A stretch of 64,000 bases of DNA. Origin: Arthrobacter ramosus. Its GTDB lineage: Bacteria > Actinomycetota > Actinomycetes > Actinomycetales > Micrococcaceae. Below the pieces are notes generated by a model. It was not told the origin of the DNA and did no database searches. It was given only the letters and a program-made list of their open reading frames with translations. The stretch is from contig NZ_BAAAWN010000001.1 in assembly GCF_039535095.1 (NCBI RefSeq), forward strand, positions 3,720,001-3,784,000, given 5' to 3'. Each line of letters begins with the position of its first letter. Positions within the stretch are counted from its first letter, which is position 1. A program made the position numbers and the translations under genes. This document shows, in pieces, positions 34,868 through 43,227 of the stretch.

Positions 34868-37338
34868 TAATAGCCTCCAGTTACGGTCATGCTGAAGTCC
34901 GAGTTACCCACCACGATGCGGTAGTTGGCCTGATTCAGTTGCTCGGGAATTAGACGGGCAGCTCGAAACCTCTCCAAACGGGGGGACGTCACATCTGTCA
35001 TTTCCGTCACCCCCGCGTGCTCATGACCGCAGGCCAGAGCTTCTCTTACCAAAGGAAAGTCCAATGGCATGCGGGAGATCTCCTTGCCTTGTTCGCTCAG
35101 TATGAGGAACAGTGTCTCGGAATCCCTGTGTGTCTTCATTTCGACGTCGCCAGTCTTGAGTGCAAGCTTCGGCTCGGATTGCACACCAACGATCGGATCA
35201 GTACGGCTCGCCAGAATGGGGATCAGCGAAGCAGATTCGACATCCCCTGGCCTGCGTTTCGGTCGAAGTAGGGTGCGAAGCCCAAATCCCAGCTCGTCGG
35301 GAAGGTTAGGACTTAGATACCAGGCTTGCGTCCATGCGGCGACCTGTGGCCTGAAGGCCGGGATTCCATTGGCAAGGGCGTACAAGCGCCCGAGATATCC
35401 CCCGTACCAGGAGATGAAGGCGTAGCGATCCTTATCTCCTATCTTCGGGCTGTGCATTGCTTTGACAAATGCCCGGTCTACCGTTCTATCAAAGTCAGTC
35501 AGGACCTCTGAGAACGGATCCTGAGAATCGAGGTCGTCCTCTAGACTTTCGAGCGGTGAGCCGTTTGTTACGGGGCCGGCGAAAGCATCGGCCAGAGGTG
35601 TCGCCCATCCCGAATCCCAGCTGCGATCGTAGCGCCCCGGAATCGCGTCCCTCATTGGATCCACGAAGTGGGTGAGCTTTGTAATCGGGTTGCCAAGCGG
35701 ATCGAAGTTCTCCGACCCCGGATTCCGACCGCCGAAAATCGCCTGGGAGAAACGCAGGCCGGCGAGCAACTGGAGGTCCTTGAATCGCAAAACGGCGTCG
35801 GCGTCGCTTGGTTGAAGACGCGTCACGAGAGCAGAGAGCTCATCCCTACCAATCCGATCCGGCGCGTCACCGAGGACGCAACGGGTGATTGCTCCCCATA
35901 TCTCGCGGAAGGTCATACGCTGCCCGGAACTAAGCTCGGCTCCGCGTACCACGGTCATGATTCCAGCACGGATTCGACTCGAGCGAAGAGACTCGATATT
36001 CGCTCTGATCGGATCGACTAAGGGTTGGACATCCTCATATGAGGCGCCGGTCGATACGAAGTCGATGACTTTGCTGAACAAGGCGCCCGCAGGCGTGACG
36101 AAGTCCATGGCTGTCCGCTTCGCAAAGTCGACGATTCGATACGGTTCAGCATCGAAAACGGTGCCACGAGCGTCGCTAGAGGTGATATGTACCTCCGGAC
36201 GCCGTTCGAGCAGGGAGCAGACGTCGACGAACACCACAAGCACACCGGCTACGATGTTGGGCCCATCCAGAAGGTGACCGGCGCGAAGGTACGGTTCATC
36301 GCAGTCGGTTTCGACGTTCCAGTTTGATTCGCCTGGTACTTCCCCGGCCAGCCAGCGCACAATGGCCTGACCTGCGGAGTATTGCGACGCCGGCGTGGAA
36401 TTGGTGGAAGCTGCTTCCTCAACGAGGATCCCTCGATTGACGCAGGCCACGAGGTGCCTGCCTGAGTGCGCGGACGCATCTACGTCTTTCGTAAGCGGGT
36501 TCCGACGGTGTTCGCTACTACCGATAGTGGCATCGTTGATGAGTAGAAGTTCCCTGTTTCCGGCTTTGTATCGATAGCTCCGGTGAGCCAATCCATCTTG
36601 GGGAGCCTCGATCGGATCTAACCCCGCAACGATCTCAGCCGTGGCGTGGGATTTTCCCGCTCCCGGCCCTCCAACGAGGAAAAGGAAGCGAGGAAGAGCG
36701 CCGCTGGTTAGACCGCTCTTGAACCACGCGCAAGCCTCCTCAACTCCCGCGGGCCGAGGCGCCGTGGGCAGAAGACTCAGTCCGTCGCTCGTCGGCTTTG
36801 CCGCTACGTCGCTTCCGCCGGTTGTCCTATCCCACAACTCTCCCAGCGTATCCCAGTAGGCGCTCTCTTCAGCGTTCACGAACTCCCCTTCAATGCGTGG
36901 CTCAAAGGTATCACCTGACACCGTCATAGATTTCAGAGTGGCAGGGGGAGTTGCGCCACCGCGCCTTGCAATTTCGGGAAGCGCCGCGTCCCCATCGGAA
37001 TGCGAACCATCTGGGAGCGGAAATTCGCCCAGCCTCTGAAGAACGCGGTCCTGCAAGGCAGCCTGAAAGTGGGGACGCGGTTTGTACCCAAAAATGTACC
37101 TCCGACCCATCCCATCCAGAACGGCACTCAAGTTACACAGCTTGAATTCGATGGAGGCATGCGACCTCTTTACGATTTCCTGGAGCTTCAGGTTGGTTTG
37201 CCGCTTGTTGTAGTTTGCACCCGCAATCTCGAGCTTCAGCATCATTACGTAACTGTCGATAAGTGCGTCAAGTTCGTCATCAGACCACTGGAGTGCGCGT
37301 GTTTCGTTGAGCATTTCATCAGAATACGGTTCATGCAC
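34867..37338 (-). CDS. P-loop ATPase, DptF-like, with restriction-associated N-terminal domain
   Basis: An 823-aa protein. The N-terminal 100 residues (LQWSDDELDALIDSYVMML, HASIEFKLCNLSAVLDGMG, YIFGYKPRPHFQ) match a helical domain often fused to HNH or other restriction nucleases. The ATPase core has Walker A FLFLVGGPGAGKSHATAEIV at about residue 218, a strand ending LLLINDATIG in place of a classic DE box, and ACVNRGILVEE, features I associate with DptF ATPases. The GTG at 37338 is preferred because AGGG lies 5 bases upstream; the frame opens to 37461. First gene of the tightly packed trio. Confidence 0.72.
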   Translation of the reverse strand: MHEPYSDEMLNETRALQWSDDELDALIDSYVMMLKLEIAGANYNKRQTNLKLQEIVKRSHASIEFKLCNLSAVLDGMGRRYIFGYKPRPHFQAALQDRVLQRLGEFPLPDGSHSDGDAALPEIARRGGATPPATLKSMTVSGDTFEPRIEGEFVNAEESAYWDTLGELWDRTTGGSDVAAKPTSDGLSLLPTAPRPAGVEEACAWFKSGLTSGALPRFLFLVGGPGAGKSHATAEIVAGLDPIEAPQDGLAHRSYRYKAGNRELLLINDATIGSSEHRRNPLTKDVDASAHSGRHLVACVNRGILVEEAASTNSTPASQYSAGQAIVRWLAGEVPGESNWNVETDCDEPYLRAGHLLDGPNIVAGVLVVFVDVCSLLERRPEVHITSSDARGTVFDAEPYRIVDFAKRTAMDFVTPAGALFSKVIDFVSTGASYEDVQPLVDPIRANIESLRSSRIRAGIMTVVRGAELSSGQRMTFREIWGAITRCVLGDAPDRIGRDELSALVTRLQPSDADAVLRFKDLQLLAGLRFSQAIFGGRNPGSENFDPLGNPITKLTHFVDPMRDAIPGRYDRSWDSGWATPLADAFAGPVTNGSPLESLEDDLDSQDPFSEVLTDFDRTVDRAFVKAMHSPKIGDKDRYAFISWYGGYLGRLYALANGIPAFRPQVAAWTQAWYLSPNLPDELGFGLRTLLRPKRRPGDVESASLIPILASRTDPIVGVQSEPKLALKTGDVEMKTHRDSETLFLILSEQGKEISRMPLDFPLVREALACGHEHAGVTEMTDVTSPRLERFRAARLIPEQLNQANYRIVVGNSDFSMTVTGGY

Positions 37339-37424
37339 AATCGCCCTGACTACGACACTCGTCTCCGAGGCTCGAATCTGCCGCTTGGCGTCGCTTGGCG
37401 ACCGAGGGCGGAGCCATGTCAGAA

Positions 37425-38111
37425 CTATGAAGTCAAGATCCTCTGCCCACCCCGCACCCACAACCGCGAAGGCCTTCCCCGCGTCCCGTCCGACATCTGC
37501 CCGGTCCCAACAAGCTTCGGCTCCATGAACCGCCGGAACGTGTCTCGCATCAACGTCTCCCCCGCCACCGCTTCATGCAGCGTTCGCAAGTCACGCAGCG
37601 TGAACGGCTCATCCAACAATGCACCCGGATCCGGCATCTCCGCATAAGCGGCCCGCATCCATTCCACGGCCTTCGCCACGATGTCAGCGTGACCGTACGG
37701 CAACTCGGCCACGACCCCAGGTTCACCAGTCACCGAAGCCAGCCTGACGCCGTCGGACTCTAGCGCCTCCCCCAGCTCCGCCAAAGGAACCACATCAACG
37801 TGCGCCACGGAGAGCACCCAACCACGGTCATCCCGAGCGGGATCGTCGAAGACGTGCAGCTGCCGCGGCACCCGGCCCGAGATGCCAGCCTTCTCGCGGA
37901 GGCACCGCAGCACGGCATCGGCCAGCCGCTCGCGCTCGCGAAGGAAGGTGCCCGGCAGCGCCCACTCCCCTACCCGGTGACCCTGATCGCGCCGGACAAG
38001 GAGCACACAAACACTGCCGTCCGCCACGGTCAGCACCGCAGCGTCCACCGCAACCGACGGCCGGGGGTAGTCGAGCAGGGAGAGTCCGGAGCTGTTCTTG
38101 GAATCCTTCAC
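37425..38111 (-). CDS. NrtR-like Nudix transcriptional regulator
   Basis: A Nudix domain (YPRPSVAVDAAVLTV, LLVRRDQGHRVGEWALPGTF, then LADAVLRCLREKAGI for the Nudix helix) is followed by a C-terminal winged helix (PFTLRDLRTLHEAVAGETLM, FRRFMEPKLVGTG). This is the NrtR architecture, an ADP-ribose-responsive repressor of NAD metabolism genes. The Nudix helix reads LREKAGI rather than REExGI, so catalysis is doubtful, as in many NrtR. A GTG at 38111 puts both predicted operators upstream of the start (228 aa); the frame is open to 38354. Diverges from the ARPP gene. Confidence 0.8.
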   Translation of the reverse strand: MKDSKNSSGLSLLDYPRPSVAVDAAVLTVADGSVCVLLVRRDQGHRVGEWALPGTFLRERERLADAVLRCLREKAGISGRVPRQLHVFDDPARDDRGWVLSVAHVDVVPLAELGEALESDGVRLASVTGEPGVVAELPYGHADIVAKAVEWMRAAYAEMPDPGALLDEPFTLRDLRTLHEAVAGETLMRDTFRRFMEPKLVGTGQMSDGTRGRPSRLWVRGGQRILTS

Positions 38112-38118
38112 AAGATTC

Positions 38119-38140
38119 TTTATCGCAGGGTTGCGCAAAA
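38119..38140. promoter_or_regulatory. Predicted NrtR-type operator 1
   Basis: TTTATCGCAGGGTTGCGCAAAA: imperfect palindrome with half sites TATCGCA and TGCGCAA. Matches the second site at 17 of 22 positions when that one is read on the other strand. Confidence 0.6.
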
Positions 38141-38166
38141 GAAACAAGCGGCGCATACTGATTTCA

Positions 38167-38188
38167 TTTAGCGCAGATTTGCGATAAA
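38167..38188. promoter_or_regulatory. Predicted NrtR-type operator 2
   Basis: A 22-base palindromic site, TTTAGCGCAGA with TTTGCGATAAA, centred 48 bases from operator 1, 16 bases before the ARPP start and just ahead of its AGGAGG ribosome-binding site. Two such sites fit repression of both divergent genes. Confidence 0.6.
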
Positions 38189-38204
38189 CCATCAGGAGGT
38201 TCCA

Positions 38205-38813
38205 ATGAGGGTTCAACGGCTTCACGTCGGCGTCGGCAGCACGCTCGGCCCGCTGACCATCCTTCCCGTCTGGACGGCAGGCCCCGGCCAGCTCGGCGTC
38301 AGCACCGGCACCCATGCCGACATCGCAGTGACAGAACTCGCCAGCGGAGCCCAAGTGGGCAAGCTGACTGTCACCAACAACGGCCCCAGGCCCGCACTAC
38401 TCCTGGAAGGTGAGCTGCTCGAAGGCGGCCAGCAGCACCGGACCTGCGCCCGCGACGTCGTCCTCGGAGCAGGCACGCACACCCTGTTCCGCCGGCACTA
38501 CCGCCAGCTCGTCGAATCCGCCCTCTTGGACGTTGAACTGCTGCCCCTGAACCTTCTGGTCGCCGGGGCCATGCCGGGTCAGCGCGCTCGAGACTTCGCA
38601 GCGGCGGTGCAGGCCATGAACTTCGGAACGTTCGACGACGGCCTGGCCGCCGTCGAGATCCGGCAGCACGGCTCCCTGCGCAGCCGCAACGTCGGCGGGC
38701 GGACCGGAGCGCTGCAAGGCGCTGGTATCGCCGTCGCGCTCCCCGACCGCCAGCCCGAACTGGCACACCTGACCGGATGGAACACTAAGCACCCCCTGAT
38801 GGAGATCGCATGA
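38205..38813 (+). CDS. ARPP-like protein (partner of ADP-ribosylglycohydrolase)
   Basis: A 202-aa protein with AGGAGG six bases before ATG. Residues 1-100 match the ARPP family (ADP-ribosylglycohydrolase- and rhodanese/phosphatase-associated protein): GPLTILPVWTAG, IAVTELASGAQVGKLTVTN, NGPRPALLLEGELLEGGQQH, RTCARDVVLGAG. The usual CVEQGRW segment that should follow is absent and the C-terminal half reads differently (LFRRHYRQLVESALLDVEL). Its stop overlaps the next gene by 4 bases (ATGA). A role in handling ADP-ribose metabolites is inferred from context. Confidence 0.65.
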   Translation: MRVQRLHVGVGSTLGPLTILPVWTAGPGQLGVSTGTHADIAVTELASGAQVGKLTVTNNGPRPALLLEGELLEGGQQHRTCARDVVLGAGTHTLFRRHYRQLVESALLDVELLPLNLLVAGAMPGQRARDFAAAVQAMNFGTFDDGLAAVEIRQHGSLRSRNVGGRTGALQGAGIAVALPDRQPELAHLTGWNTKHPLMEIA

Positions 38814-40335
38814 AACTGAACCCACTGCAGAATGACCGCGCCGCCGGCGTCCTCGTCGCAATGGCCGCGGGAGACGCGCTCGGCGCAGGCTACGAATTCG
38901 GTGCCCCGCTGCCCGACGGCGCCGAGGTCACCATGAAGGGCGGTGGCCCGTTCGGCTTCGCGCCGTCGGAGTGGACCGACGACACGTCCATGGCCATCCC
39001 GATCGCGCAGGCACTGCTCGAGTCTTCTTCCACTGCCGGTTCGAGTTCACCGGCCGCCCTGACCATGATCGTGAGGGCTTGGACTGCTTGGGCCTCCGAG
39101 GCCAAGGACGTGGGCGCACAGACCAGCTCGGTCATCGCGGCAGCACGCCGGCTGGCTTCAGCGGCGGGCCGGAGCAAGGTCCACGCCGCCGATTTCACTG
39201 CCGCGGCCGCGGACTTCCACTCCCGTACCGGCCGCAGCGCGGGCAACGGATCCCTCATGCGAACCGCACCGCTGGCCCTCGCTTACCTGGACCGGGACCC
39301 GGCTTCCTTGATGGCTGAGGCGGCAGTGCTCAGTGCCCTGACCCACGCTGATCCGGACGCGCAGGAGGCCTGCGGGCTCTGGTGCGTCGCCATCCGGAAA
39401 GCCGTCTTGACCGGCGAGCTCGATTCCCGCGCTGGTCTGCCTCTTCTGCCTCCCGAGCGGGTGGCGCTCTGGCTTAAGCGGATCGAAACGGCTGAGCGTT
39501 CGAGGCCGCGGGACTTCGAACACAACGGCTGGGTGGTGGAAGCACTCCAGGGAGTTTGGAGCGCCATCCACTTTGCTGGCCTGTCGGCGTCCGGTCCGGC
39601 GCACCTGCGAGCAGCCCTCGAAGAGGTCGTCCGTGGCGGGCGCGACACGGACACCGTGGCCGCAATCGCCGGCGGCCTTTTGGGAGCTGCGCACGGTTAC
39701 ACCGCGGTGCCCTTCGAATGGCGGCGGAACCTGCACGGCTGGCCAGGGTTGCACGCCCGCGACCTCATGACCCTCGGCATGGAGCTCGCCCGCGGCGAGG
39801 GCCGCCGCCAGCCGTCCTGGCCGCGCGCCGCGCATCAGGACTACAGCATGTGGGGCCGCACCGATGTGCTGGTCCAGCACCGCACGACGACGGCGTGTGG
39901 CTGGGCGGGGTCGGATCCCTTGCGCGGGTTGCCGAGCTCGGAATCGACGCCGTGGTGTCGCTGTGCAGGCTTGGTGTGGAGGACGTGCCGGATGTCCCTG
40001 CCTTTGATCACGCAACGTTCTGGGTGGTTGATTCTTCTGACATCGGCGACAACGCCCAGCCGGACTTCGTGCTGGGGGAGGCCGCCGCCGCCGTCGAACT
40101 TTTCAGGGCTGAGGGCAAAACGGTGCTGCTGCATTGTGTTCGGGCGGAGTCCCGGACGCCGACGGTGGCTGCTCTTTATGGGGCTCGGGTAGCTGGAGTC
40201 GCTGCCGTGGAGGCACTTGAGGATCTGAGGCGGGTGCTGCCGGCCGCGCGACCGAATGCCCGATTCATCGACATCCTCAGAAAGTCCGCTGCGCCAAATA
40301 GCATGGGCGAGACGCCATGTGGACGCGAAAATTGA
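38810..40335 (+). pseudogene. ADP-ribosylglycohydrolase-phosphatase fusion split by a frameshift
   Basis: The first frame (38810 to about 39882) encodes a complete ADP-ribosylglycohydrolase: GVLVAMAAGDALGAGYEF, EWTDDTSMAIPIAQAL with metal-binding Asp residues, AGNGSLMRTAPLALAY and GGRDTDTVAAIAGGLLGAAH. At about 39880 the sense switches by one base into DDGVWLGGVGSLARVAELGI, then VLLHCVRAESRTP, the HCX5R loop of a dual-specificity-type phosphatase, to the stop at 40335. One C missing from CAGCACC(C)GCAC explains it. The first frame runs on to 40192 with a nonsense tail. Both domains look intact, so a recent mutation, a sequencing error or frameshifting are all possible. Confidence 0.75.
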
Positions 40336-40706
40336 ACGCCTCATGCAGCCAGTAGACTCTGACCCTCCCGAACCCCGCCTCGTGAAACATCGGGGCTAAC
40401 ACAGTGAAAATTAGCTGGACGGTTTCAGCGAGATTTATTTGAACGAGACCACTTGGGACACGGTTCCCGCACTGCAAATTTGACGATTCCGATCGATGGG
40501 CCTCTGGGCCGTTTTCCAGAAGATTTTCGACCGCACAGAATTCTTGCGGCTTTTTGAGATTTTGTTCGAAGCATTCATATATACTCCAGCTTGAACCACG
40601 GAACGCAACTGATGTCCGATCATTTCAAACAGACTCAATAAATCATGTAATCACTGATTTAGCATCCCGCACGGAGCTCACCGAACTAGTGAAAATAGGG
40701 GAAAAC
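40336..40706. other. AT-richer intergenic region
   Basis: About 370 bases of lower GC than the surroundings with no supported gene. AGGGG just before 40707 serves as ribosome-binding site. Confidence 0.4.
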
Positions 40707-41333
40707 ATGTCCGATATTAAGAGTGGAACTGAGCCGGCGGCATCCCGAGAACAACCTCAGGTTCACCACGTGCTGGTCGTCGGGGAAAAGCGCAAAAACG
40801 GACTCGGTGTGGCCTCTCTCGTCGTGGGCATCGTCGCAGCAGTATTTAGCCTTATCCCTCTGGTGGGAATGGTCGCCTTCTTCCTTGGCCCGATCGCCAT
40901 CATCCTCGGTCTCATCGCAGTCTTCCTTAAGAACCGGAAGAAGGGCATGGCAATCACGGGAGTCATCCTCGGCATCGTCAGCCTCATTGTCGCCGGGATG
41001 ATGACCGCCGCCCTTGGCGTTGCCGCAAAAGCCGTCGACCAAAGTATCAACGCCGAGCACACGGTGGAATATATCGTCACGACTTCCGGTCCGGCCACCG
41101 TCTCCTACTGGACCCCTGGGGGGACGTCGCAGGAAGACGTTACCGCGGACTGGAAGAAGTCCATCACGTCGAAGGAATTCAACATCACAAGCCTCACTGT
41201 GAGCGGCAGTTACAGCGACAAGACCTCTGCAGTCAGCTGCGAGATCCTGATCGATGGGAAGAGCGCCGGGAGGAACACTGGCAGCGGCGCGGGTGCCCAC
41301 GCGCTCTGCTCGGGAGACACCTGGAAGAAGTAA
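40707..41333 (+). CDS. DUF4190 membrane protein with MmpS-like C-terminus, copy 2
   Basis: A 208-aa paralogue of 20902-21495: VASLVVGIVAAVFSLIPLVG, FFLGPIAIILGLIAVFL, two transmembrane helices, then an exported beta domain (VEYIVTTSGPATVSYWTPGG, SCEILIDGKSAGRNTGSG). ATG 40707 is preceded by AGGGGAAAAC; the frame is open upstream without homology. A hairpin follows the stop, as in copy 1. Confidence 0.72.
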   Translation: MSDIKSGTEPAASREQPQVHHVLVVGEKRKNGLGVASLVVGIVAAVFSLIPLVGMVAFFLGPIAIILGLIAVFLKNRKKGMAITGVILGIVSLIVAGMMTAALGVAAKAVDQSINAEHTVEYIVTTSGPATVSYWTPGGTSQEDVTADWKKSITSKEFNITSLTVSGSYSDKTSAVSCEILIDGKSAGRNTGSGAGAHALCSGDTWKK

Positions 41334-41343
41334 ATCCGGTCGA

Positions 41344-41385
41344 GGCTGGTATGGGGCGCGCTGGCTTGTTCGCCCGGTACCAGCC
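41344..41385 (+). terminator. Hairpin after the second DUF4190 gene
   Basis: 8-bp arms GGCTGGTA and TACCAGCC around a 26-base loop that itself contains complementary GC, followed by GTTTC. Probable terminator. Confidence 0.45.
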
Positions 41386-41469
41386 GTTTCGGGTGCCGGG
41401 CGGAACTGTTTGGACAGGCCGCCAATGCTTGCCTGCGGACCAAATCTGCTCCGTCCATCGGAACTGAAT

Positions 41470-41700
41470 TTATTCGGAGACAATATCAAAGCGCGCTGTT
41501 TGAAATCCTGTACCGCGCAATAAGCCCTGGAGGAAAGTTTCACTGTTGGAGCCGTAGTCGACTATGTCCGATCCCTGCAAATCGTCCGCATCTCCCCCAA
41601 CAATTATCCGAGGATGCATAGGCCTGAATGAATCCCGGGAACTAGACATCGGGTGAAAATGCGGCAGCAATATTTCGTCAATAGCCAAGTTTTGCATCAC
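41470..41700 (-). CDS. Possible small hypothetical protein
   Basis: A 76-aa frame beginning at a GTG followed by ATG, with GAGAG upstream. Lower GC than neighbours. No family recognised; LLPHFHPMSSSRDSF and IIVGGDADDLQGSDIVDYG look protein-like. It may equally be a chance frame. Confidence 0.25.
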   Translation of the reverse strand: MMQNLAIDEILLPHFHPMSSSRDSFRPMHPRIIVGGDADDLQGSDIVDYGSNSETFLQGLLRGTGFQTARFDIVSE

Positions 41701-41836
41701 ATACTCTCAACTATCACCAACTGAGAGTTAGCTTCTGATCAAGGTGCGTCTCTGGATTTCACGCTATGGAACTCAGTCCAACCGTCCCCGCCGACATCGC
41801 CTGCCTGCAACCGATGCTTTTCAAGGAGTAGCTAAC

Positions 41837-42622
41837 GTGAACATTCCCGACGATGACGTCCGATCACAGGCTGAGCGCTTTGCAGAGCAGGGAACTCGAG
41901 TAGCAAGCGAAGGGCAGCCCCAGCAACCCACTCATCCTCCGGAATCTGATATACAGGGTGCTGGAGCTAGCGCGCAAACGGGGGACAAACCCCTACCAGT
42001 ATTGAGAGTCTGCCCTCAATGTAGTGTGCAGAATTCGGCTGCCGGAAATTTTTGCCCGAATTGCGGTGCGGCCTATGAAGCTACCCGGTATCCCATCAAG
42101 GTTAGCAAGAAGGTTATCCTCATCTCTGTCGCCGCATTTGTCCTAGCGACCGGCGGCATAGCCCTGGCTGTCAATATCCAGCACACTAATCAGGTGAACA
42201 TGGAGCAGGAGTCGGCCGCTGAGGCCACAAAGATACGGGAATCTGAAGCGGCGGCGTCCGCTGAGGCCACAAAGACACGGGAATCTGAAGCGGCAAAAGC
42301 ATCGGCGTCCGCTGCCAAAGCCAAGCAAGCTGCGGACGACTCAACGCGGACACAGCGCAAAGTCATCGTCAAAGCGCTGGAGGACTCCGTGCTTAAAGAC
42401 GCGCAGGAGCGGGCGACCACAGGGGTCCTCACAGGACCCATCACTCTGGCCTCTTGCACCCCGCTCGGGGGCGGATCAACGGACGATCTCACCTCCATCA
42501 CAGGTACGTTCGAGTGCATAGCAGTGAACAAGACGAATTCTGACGGATCATCTTCTGGCTACCGTTTCTCGGCGACCGTCAACTGGAATGCTGCCAGCTA
42601 TTCGTGGCATCTCGGCAGCTGA
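41837..42622 (+). CDS. Zinc-ribbon membrane protein with exported C-terminal domain
   Basis: A 261-aa protein from a GTG with AAGGAG nine bases upstream. Order: disordered Gln/Pro-rich start, a zinc ribbon (RVCPQCSVQNSAAGNFCPNC), one transmembrane helix (KVILISVAAFVLATGGIALAV), a charged helical repeat stretch (EATKIRESEAA, EATKTRESEAA), then an exported domain with a likely disulfide (ITLASCTPLGG, GTFECIAVNK). This zinc-ribbon/TM/exported plan is common in actinobacterial envelope proteins of unknown role. Confidence 0.62.
   Translation: MNIPDDDVRSQAERFAEQGTRVASEGQPQQPTHPPESDIQGAGASAQTGDKPLPVLRVCPQCSVQNSAAGNFCPNCGAAYEATRYPIKVSKKVILISVAAFVLATGGIALAVNIQHTNQVNMEQESAAEATKIRESEAAASAEATKTRESEAAKASASAAKAKQAADDSTRTQRKVIVKALEDSVLKDAQERATTGVLTGPITLASCTPLGGGSTDDLTSITGTFECIAVNKTNSDGSSSGYRFSATVNWNAASYSWHLGS
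42218..42300 (+). repeat. 42-bp tandem repeat inside the zinc-ribbon gene
   Basis: Two near-identical copies beginning GCTGAGGCCACAAAGA at 42218 and 42260, coding the repeated EATK(I/T)RESEAA helix. In frame, so length can change without breaking the protein. Confidence 0.7.
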
Positions 42623-43227
42623 CACTGCGAGTAGTTTGAGAGCGAGTGGGAGATCGAAACTGGTGAGCGATTCCCGCCACCTCACGATCTCGCACGATCA
42701 CCTCCGTGATCAGGCCAACGACCAGTTCTGCGGCACTTGGCGATGATCCTCTCCGGTCCGAAGACCCGGCTCGAAACCGGCCAACCCCTCACCATACCCA
42801 AGTCGCTGATGTACCCATAACGTCGATGGAGGCAGCCACAAGTCCTTCATCGACGACTTTTGCGCGTACTTTTTGGGGAATTTAGGCGAGATCGGGCGTG
42901 CGCACTGCGGCCAGGGGTCGGCACAGAGGCGCATTCCTGCGGACCGGGAATGCGCTAATTTGGGCGGCCGCCCGGCTGATCGGAGCATTTATTACGACTG
43001 TGAGCTTGGAGTCGCCCATTGTAGATCGCGACGAAGAGAACGGGCTCGACTCTAGACAAAGAGCTCATCATCCTGGCCTACCCGCCGCACTCCACACGCG
43101 GGACCTCCGCCCACCATCCCCCGTTGTCCCTCCTCCACCAACGTGCCTATAGTGGCATTCATCGCACCCCTCTCTGAGCACCGTCCTGCCGTCCAGCACG
43201 TTCTGCCACCTACAAGGAGAGAACCCC
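42623..43227. other. Gene-poor 600-base region
   Basis: No supported gene on either strand. The aldo-keto reductase ribosome-binding site AAGGAGAG is at its right end. Composition is mixed, possibly eroded mobile DNA. Confidence 0.4.

Noticed and set aside
22781..37338. DISARM, BREX or Wadjet as the identity of the island
   Set aside because: No DUF1998 protein, PglX/PglZ or SMC-like JetC is present; the only shared part with DISARM is a C5 methyltransferase.
40277..40477. 66-codon minus-strand frame at the end of the phosphatase
   Set aside because: It overlaps the phosphatase C-terminus antisense and has no family pattern, though its translation is not low-complexity.
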